Source of the DNA: Pardosa pseudoannulata
Taxonomy: Eukaryota; Arthropoda; Arachnida; Araneae; Lycosidae
Direction of reading: 5' to 3'
Length of the DNA stretch: 64,000 nt
Assembly: GCA_032207245.1 (NCBI GenBank)
Contig: CM063503.1
Coordinates: 104,162,887 to 104,226,886, forward strand
This document shows positions 40,101 to 49,100 of the stretch, piece by piece; the first letter of the stretch is position 1; each line of letters opens with the position of its first letter. The notes under the pieces are model-generated. The model made no database searches. It had not been told where the DNA came from and worked only from the letters and a program-made list of their open reading frames with translations. A program made the position numbers and the translations under genes.

Positions 40101-43100
40101 AATTTTAAGATTAGAAAACTAAAGAGAAATAGATTATTGGTAAGAACCAGACGATTTTAAAAATTAAAAATACATCCTTACTAAATGGTTTAGGTCCACT
40201 ATAAGACTTATACTACATTCAATAACAATGATATAAATATTCATAAACGATATACCTAATTAAAGAGTCCGAGATAGACAAATGAAAGCCAACGCCGACC
40301 AGATCAATGCATAAAGAATAAAGAAATTCACGAAACAAACTTACCATCTCCTTTGTTTGCCAAAGCCAAGAAAAATTCCTGGCCTAAACTGTTTCCGATT
40401 GAAAAGAATTCCCAATCCATAGCACCATACGTTCTTATCTTTTGATGAGATACCCACATTTTTCCATCGAGGTCGTATCGGAGAATCTCTGAGTCTACTT
40501 TATGGTTGTTATTACTCCTCTTGAAATTAGCGATAGCTATATAAGCATCGTCATGAATATGAAAAGGTTCTATATCTTTAACGTCAAAAGCTTGAAAACT
40601 CGAATACTGATCGAAGTAAGTTTCTGTCAAGAGAAATGCTACTTTAGACTAGTATTCCTGTATTGAAATTCCAAGTTATGCATAACAAGACAATTTGAAG
40701 GTAGTTTTATCAAAAGTAATATTAAAATAAGCTAATTCGGTTTAATACATCTGAATTAAGCTTCTTTAAATATAAATATTGAGTTAAGTTTCGCGTTACT
40801 TTCGTATTACAAATAACCAATAACTCAAATTATTCTTTTTATATATATATATGAAAGATAAGTTAAACTTCGATGTATGTACTTTAAAAGTGGCATTAGT
40901 TTTAAAATTACAGCCAGTCTTCATCTGGACAAGTAATTTCAAGCATCGTAAGATTGAGTTTAAAAAGGAAAACTTGATAGCATGCGACAGTTAATCGTAA
41001 CACATTATTCGTAACAAGTCAACAATTAGACCAGATTCGAGTCCTACGTACATACGGAAACAAATTCCTATTAACAATGTCCCATTTAAATGTCGATCCA
41101 AATAACGAAATTTTAGTGCGAAATACCTTAAAATGGACGAGATTTTTTATGTTACCTTACACCTCCACTAAAGAAACGTCGTTAAAATTATTCACGAAGT
41201 TTTCAAATAACAATCAGCGTTAACCAGTTGCAGAATCTAAAGCTTTAGTTTATGGACACTACGTTTAGCTTCGCAGTTAGCAGATTTTATCTCAAGGATT
41301 CTATGAGTCTTCTTTCTCCGTAGAATATACACGGATTTTGAGTGACCTGGTAAGTCATTGCCAAGAATTGTTAGTTTGGGAGTGCTACAGTCTACCGTTA
41401 AACCCAATTCCGAACAACTACTAACATCCATGTCATCAACAGGATTTAAACCTACAAACTTACTGAAGACCTACTCATTCAGGCATCGTTCGGGCAAGGA
41501 TTAGGGGTGCTAAATATCAAAGGTGACAACCCTCAAAGTTTAACAAACTAAATTTACAGTTTAGTTCTGTAAAAGTTACCTTCCTAGTTAAATATAACAG
41601 TACGCTATTCGAACATTTAACTACGCTGAGATATTTATGCATTTGATTTCACGATATTTAACATCTCCGTTTATAGGTTATAGTTACGAGAAATAATGAA
41701 AATCTAATCAGCGAGCAAACTTCATTTGGCTAAAGTCATTGAGTACGTGCTTACACTTGTGGTGTACCGCTAATAAATATCACCGTTTTTAACAGATTGT
41801 GAACGCTTTGAGATATAGAAACAGCCAGACTATACAAGAGAAACTATACCATTCATAACTAGGATCTATTGTTTTATTTTTTATGTAACAGACGGCGTAC
41901 ATTACAATGCTTACTTGCACAAATTTAACACAAAAATTTCAGTGTTTTCCATTAAAGATCTTTGCTAAAGTAACCATACAGTAATTTTTCTTTCAACATC
42001 TGGCTAAAATAAGTTGGTCCTTTTTTGGTAACATATTTAAAATTGCGCCCGGGCTTAATAAACATGTCCACCGATCTTACAACTAGGGAGGAGATGACCT
42101 TAAAGGTCAACTCCTTCCGCGGATCACGTGATCTAGTTGACACTAGATGCATATAATTTGTTTAATTTTATTCATACTATCTTCACTTAATTTATATAAT
42201 AGCTTTTAAAAGTTTAACAGAACAGTTTTAATTCTCAGAATATGAAAACTTGAAAAACAAGAATTTTGATTACAACTCATGCATGCTACCTCCCATAATC
42301 TGAAAACATCCCGTAACATTTTAATATATTATCCATTAGGTAAATAAAATTACCTATAACAAAAGTTTGCAGTCCATTAAATGTTAAAATGGATTTAGTT
42401 TTCAAATAAATTCTAATATTTTTGCGAAGGGGAATTCACCTCACAATCGCGGTTCATAAATGAGCAGTACATAATGAGCAGTATATGAAAGTTCATAAAA
42501 AAATTGGCTAATGGAAAAGCAATGAAACAAAAAGAATGGAATGTATTATCTTATAAAATGTGAAGTAACAGCATTTTTAAACTGAATAAATCAGCTCCAG
42601 AGATTGTTTTATTAACCAATATCACCCATTCTCAGTTTGATAATGTTTAGCCTTCCATGAAGATGGTCATTTCTACTGCACAGCTCATTAGTCGTTGCAT
42701 TAGCTCCACCCTCTGTTGCAAGATCCATTTACGTATTTCATATTTGTGATCGAGCCTACCGCTAACTACTGCACACACATGCTAGCAACGGGATTCGAAT
42801 GTATGAACTGCAGCCCTATCAGTTTAGCCATCCGAATTTATAGGACAGTTTCTGATATGTTTCCAAATAATGGAAACTCTGCTAATTTTGATGGGTAATA
42901 TTTAATACACCAACAAGTTAACTTAAATGGTATTACCTCTCCATTCATAAAACGACACTTCAGAACTAAAGTTTGCAGCATTTCCGTTAGTATTTGCAAT
43001 GGCGAGGTGGTACACTCCATCCATTTTCCTGAAATGAAAGTTTGTATGAGAAACAGTTAGCTCTATATGCAGGCAAAATGTGAAAAAGTAACTTTCTTAC

Positions 43101-46100
43101 ATGTTCCAGACAGCAATATTTGTAGCATAATTACTGTAGACCAAGTGATCAACCTTGGAGGAGAGCGTATGCACGTTTATCTTTATTAATTCGGTTCCGG
43201 AACCTGAAGAGAATAATGTGAAGCAATTTTTTAATACACAAAAACCTACATCACATTACACTGCAATGTGGGGGTATAGATACATTATAACAATTTAATC
43301 CAATCCTAACCGGACTATAAAGATCAGATTTATAGAGTTCAGTGGAGATGATTACAATTTACAAACTTAACACTTACGCAGTTACGTGTTAAGCGTTGGT
43401 TTAATGTAAACATTAACAAAAACATTTTCAGACGTCTTCCCTCTTGATGCAGACAAAAGAAACACTAGGGGATAATTAAATTTTAATATTGTATATAAGA
43501 ATGTGTTAAACTTAGATCTAAAATTATACAAGATTCAATTTTGACGATCTACGGTCAACTATTTTACTACACGAGGGCTAGCGAGACTAGGACCAACTGC
43601 TTAAATTCTATACTATTAGCTTTGACTACGAGACTGCCAACAAAGTTTAGATTCAGAACCTTTAAGCTCCTACGCTAGCAGGTGAATTTAAAGTATCTAC
43701 CTAGAACAAAAATAAAGGAAAGAGCACGAGTGCTTCATAAAAAAGGGACGGGGGCACATATGAATGCAAGCAATTTGGATTACTAGATGCTATTTAATAT
43801 ACATGCCCCGAAACTCATCCCATAATTTAACTGTTCTACAAACCTAACAAACAGCTTTACAACTTAATAGTGTTTCCATGAATCATTACGTCTAAAGAAC
43901 AGGATAAGCTGACTATTTGTCGAGTATGTTAGTAGGGAGAGCTAGTCACTGCTAAACTAGGAATAATTCGACCAAAAACTTATTTAAAGTACCCCAAAAG
44001 GATAAGAACATCCATGATAGCAGTGTAGTTCAAACTCACGACCCTGTCACTAGAAGGCAGCTCCCTATATTTTAACGCTAAGTTTTGAATGAAAAATTCC
44101 TCGAACCCATAACTAAGATGTCTATGAAAAATAAGTTTAAAATTTGTTAAGGTGTGTATGAGACTTAGTTTAAGCTCATTAACCCCTCCACATACAGATA
44201 CGTTAAAAATGAGTTTAATAAAACTTAGAATTCCGAAGAAATTGCTACGGATACAAGAGCCGATAACGTCAAAGCTGATTAATAAAGAAAGCAAAAATAA
44301 ACCAAAACTGAACTTACTGGTACTCCTATCAGCAACAAGCACGTAAATATGATCATTGAAGTAAAATGCTGCTACGCCTTTAGGATTATTAACATACTGT
44401 TTATGGAAGGGTATCCAGGAGGGTTCCTGCAAAGAAACAAGATAAGATCTACAGTTACGAGTTTGGAGGGCTTTTACTTCGGTAAGTCTATTAAACAGCC
44501 CAAAACTTTAAACATCTTTAAGGTTATGCATACATACTCTTAAAAGCTCTAAAGTTAGACAATAAGTAAAACATTGACGGTAAACTTGCCCGTTTTGTGG
44601 ACGTCATAATCCTATTCATGGAATAAACGAATTTTATGACCACATGTATTGATGAAGTTACGGGATCTCAAGTACACTATTAATAACAAAATTATCTCGT
44701 GTTGTGGAGTAAAATACATTTAAAAAGTTATCCATAAAGCCAGTCTTATTAACTGAATGTGTCTGCAACATCTGAGTTACAAACCAATTTGCATTTAACT
44801 TTTGCTACGTGAAACAAAAACATTGAAACTAGCTAAAATGAAAACTTTATAAATTATTCTCTCATAGTATATTAATTTGTAGAAAACTTATAAAATCCTT
44901 TTAAAATCCAAAAATTTTCTTTGTGTTACTTGTACAATTTGGTTACATATTTACAAACTATATTTAAAGCATTCTAAACAAAACTGAATTTATATTGCTT
45001 TCCCCCCGATTAGAGAAATTTTATTTTTCTGTAAGCCCCTTTATTTCATTTATTTGGGTCTAGTTACCCTTTGTTAATTTTTACACGACACTGCTGCTCT
45101 ATGCTATCATAAAAGCGTTAACAGGGACTATGTGTTGCCTTTAAGATTTAAACAACTCTTTAGGATAGATAAAATAATTTAACCGGACAGGGTTGGGTAC
45201 TTTGTTGTACATGGTAGATAGACGTTTTTCTGTAGAAGCAGCTTCAAAACTAATACTTTAATAGTAACAAAGGTGATGTCTAAGGGACAATCATGTAATT
45301 GGGTAAAAAAAATACAATGTTCTACTGCAACTTAGAACTTTCCTTCCCATCAATCGATAGCTATGCGTTAATAAGATAAGTTAAAACCTACCTGGTGACT
45401 TGTTGGGTCGTATTCTATTTCAAGTCATTGGTGGAAATAACTTGGTCATGAAAATTTTTATCCCAAAATTAAAGGAAAAATCCGTTAAAGACTTATTATC
45501 TGGTGCTAAAATTCATCTGTTTAGCAATATTGAAGTCATAGCTTTAAATTGGATAAATTCAAACGGAATTTAAGTTATTCTTGCGCTAGATAAAAAATAT
45601 TGCAACCGAAATTTTAAAAAAAGCAGGAGGTTAATATACATGTATAAAACCGTGTAAATATAACTTACCTGGTAATATCCAATCTCCATCGTTGCAGGGT
45701 CATTTTCAGTCTCGGCTGTGATGCAAACAGCGTAAGTTTCGTTTGATACGTCTAGAAACAGAGTCCGAATTGCTGGGTAACAGAGTTTTGATACTGGCTT
45801 TACACTTCTAAGACGATAGACCACTAAATGAATAAACTTAGTTTAAGTGAACTTGTTTCTAGTAGTTCAGAGAGCAATTTAAAGCTTCCTTCGCATACCT
45901 GAATCGTCCCCAAATGACACTCTTGCTTCAAGGCCTCGTCTCTGTCGATGCAATGGTGATGAGAGAGAACTCTTAAACGACATAAGCATTTCTTCAGCAA
46001 TTCTGTCAAATAAATTCTCGATATCTGGAAAGTTTTAGCAGATTTCAAAATGAAAATAACCCAAGTAAAGATATAGTTGATACATAAGTAGTTCATCGTG

Positions 46101-49100
46101 AAAACAATTTAAGAGATTTATTTAAATTTTAAGAAAAAAAACCCAAAATTATCGGCTAGAACATACATTTGACGATTACTATGAATTCAAAATATATTTT
46201 CCAAACAGCTTTATTAAAGTTTCACTAAAAGGTCTTTGGTTACGGAATGGAAAAGCTGAAGAATGAAATTTGTAAAGATATACAATTAATCAAAAGTATT
46301 CGACCTTATTCAGAAAGGTTAGCTTTAAAGTTATAAAAGCTAAAAAGTTACGCTTTTTATCTTAAACCCAATTTCACAGTAGGTTTTTATCAAGGTATAC
46401 TATCCATTAAAAGCAAATCGTAAAAATAATTCAGACTTAAGCTTCAAAAAAACTTAGCGCCCAAAAGTATTGATCTTTAATTTTATATTCTTTCAAACTA
46501 CCTATAAAAGGTTATATTAACATAAGACAACTTTAAGTGTTACAAATATATTTTACAGATTATTCGAAACCTTTACTCTAATTTTAAACATTTGAAGCAG
46601 TGGAGGATGTAAAATTCACATTGTCATAATGGACAATAGGGTGCGCGTCGTAACACGAGATATTTTAGAAAACGAAAGTAAATTTCAGTGATGTCTGTGG
46701 GATTACCGATGCACTGTATTCATGGGTGATAACAAAGCATAGTAATCTGAATACCAGACTTTGGATTTTTACATAGTGCTTTAAATTCCCTCCATAGCTA
46801 CCAAACAAATCCTATCGAGCACTTATGGGAGTTTAATCCGAGAACGGGACCGTTACTACAAACGACGGGTACCTAAAGCAACACTTAGAATGTTAAATAA
46901 ACAATTGCATAGTGGGTTGGTTGGTTAGTTAAACTTTTATGGCGCAAGGTCCTATTTAGGACATAAGCGCCAAGCACAAGGTGTTTTTTCGTAAATACAG
47001 TAAGACATAACAAATAAAAGTGCCCTAATCCGAAAACGGAACATGCTAAAACCAGCAAAGGTAAAACCGTACTAATTTAAAAAAATTAAATGTCTACTGT
47101 ATATATACTCAAGTACACAGGATAGGTACGTAAAAGGTAAAATGATGAAACATTAGAAATTAAAACCCAAGCCTAAAGAACAATAAGTTTTAAAAGATGG
47201 AAGTACTAAAACAACTCAAAAAAAGTTAAATTGACCAAAAAAGGCCTGTAAAACGGAGAAGAGAAAAAAAAAAAAAAAAAAAAAAAAACAAGGTATACAG
47301 GCTCTAAGTGGCCACAAGAGGTAAGTATATGAAAGATAGCTATGACTGATAAAAACATCGGGGTTTCGTTTAAAAAGGTAGTAACTGTGTGAGACTAGTG
47401 TGTCCAATACTCAAGCGAGTAAATAAAATGTTATGCTTACGACTAACATTATCCGGGAAAAAGCGAATGCCCGTAATAATGTTATTAAGCTTATTGCTGA
47501 CATTTATGTCCCACTCATTCATCCACTAATATGCAACTGGCGTTTAATTGCACATTTCAAGTCTGAAAGGGGGATTTTCATAGGCATTAAGGTACTAGCA
47601 TTCTTCACCGCATCATCCGCAAGATCATTCCCGAGGATCCCCGCATGCGCTGGAACCCAGCAGAATAAAACTGTAAAACCTCATTTATACAGAGGCATAC
47701 ATCTTTTGTATATCAATAATTGGGTGCACCGTCTCAGAGTTCAGAGAATCTAATACACTGAGTCGATGCACACTATAAAGTGCCGGTTCTTCCTGTGCGA
47801 GATGTATTTTAGAGCTTGGTACACAGCTTTACATTCAGCTCTAAAAACAGCCATTGCTGAGGTAATCTCCAACACCGCCTAACAGCGTTGCATACAAAGA
47901 TGCAGCCAACATATTCATCAGTCCTAGAACTATCAGTGAAAGCAAGATCATGCCCATAATGTTTAGCTATGTGGGCATAAAAGAGCCGATGATAAACGAT
48001 ATCATTGGTGTCAATTTTTAAGAAGCCTGGACAAGGATGGGTATAGGATATCCGATAATTTTCCCGGGGAGGACAATTGAAGAGTTGTTGGGTTTCAACT
48101 GTGAAATCTGCAAGATTCCTCCGCTGTAGCAAACGACGAGTCAGCAGGCCAAACGGAGGTATGCACGATGAACTATGTTAATACCAATTCTCCAATGTAG
48201 TATTCAAAAGGTGACCTCTGAGTGGATGGTACGGATGGGCCAAAATGCTGACGTATAAAATTGTTGACAACTTGTCACGTATAGAATTCAGACACGGTTC
48301 TTTGCAGTATACGTATAGGCTTTGAACAGGTGAAGTCCGGAAAGCACCGGAGCAGATTCGCATCCCAGTATGATACAAGGTGTCTAGATACCGTAGGACT
48401 GAGGGGTGAGCAGAGCCATAAAAGGGACAACCATAGTCCAGTTTCAAACTGACAAATGAGCGGTAGATCCGTATCAAGGAACTACTATCCGCACCCCAAC
48501 TAGTGTTAGAGTGTACTTTCAAGAGATTTAAGGCACGCTCGCACTGCCTTCTCAGGTGTAAAACATGAGGCAAAAAGGTCAGGTGGTTGTCCAGATAAAT
48601 ACCAAGAAAGCAGGTAACGGGCTCGACACGTAACTTTGCAGTACCAATATAAAATTCGTTGTCACCGTGGAGGCGACGTGAGCGACAAAAGTGAACGCAG
48701 CAGGATTTGTCAGATGAGAAGGTAAAACTGTTTTCCTCATTCCAAGATATCATGCGATTAATCGCAGTTTGAATCGGAAAGATAATGAAGGCCATGTCAC
48801 TATTTGCGCAAGAAATCTGCAAATCATCCACACAGATACCTGTGTACAGAAGATGGGAGTTGACGCAGGATATCGTTTATCTTAATTGAAAACAAAGTTA
48901 CACTTAGCACACTTCCTTGTGGTACACCTTCCTCTTGAATGTACAATTGCATAGTGGGAAGCAATATTTCACGACTGAAAGACAATAAAATTGGAGGATA
49001 TCTCTCAAAAGTTTTTTCAGTCATTTCAGTAAAGAAATGACTGACCAATGCTTTTCAACCAAGAGATTTTATACTATAAATTTAATTTCGTTAATATATA

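Larger units (their letters stand above)
46917..48942 (-). mobile_element. 5'-truncated Jockey-type non-LTR retrotransposon with 16-bp target duplication
   Basis: ORF2 fragment on the minus strand. It enters at EEGVPQGSVLSVTLFSIKIN (RT), a frameshift, then VDDLQISCANSDMAF (the catalytic DD box). Next come FSSDKSCCVHF, FLGIYLD and a thumb/connection, RNase H (AFTDSSRTDEYVG; later VLFCWVPAHAGILGNDLADD) and a C-terminal RLSIGHTSLT. Several frameshifts and stops make it inactive. The 3' end has a TATGTCCTAAATAGGACC hairpin and AACC repeats. Target duplication ACAATTGCATAGTGGG at 46901-46916 and 48943-48958. Confidence 0.9.

Noticed and set aside
42838..43020. Minus frame with its own methionine in exon 6
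   Set aside because: Phase from the neighbouring exons gives the EAR core; this frame does not.
47433..47753. Plus-strand open frame of 106 codons
   Set aside because: It is antisense to the RNase H region of the retrotransposon.
48824..49048. Longer RT open frame starting MVSHFF
   Set aside because: Its first ~35 codons are antisense to the Tc1 relic; the retrotransposon starts at 48942.
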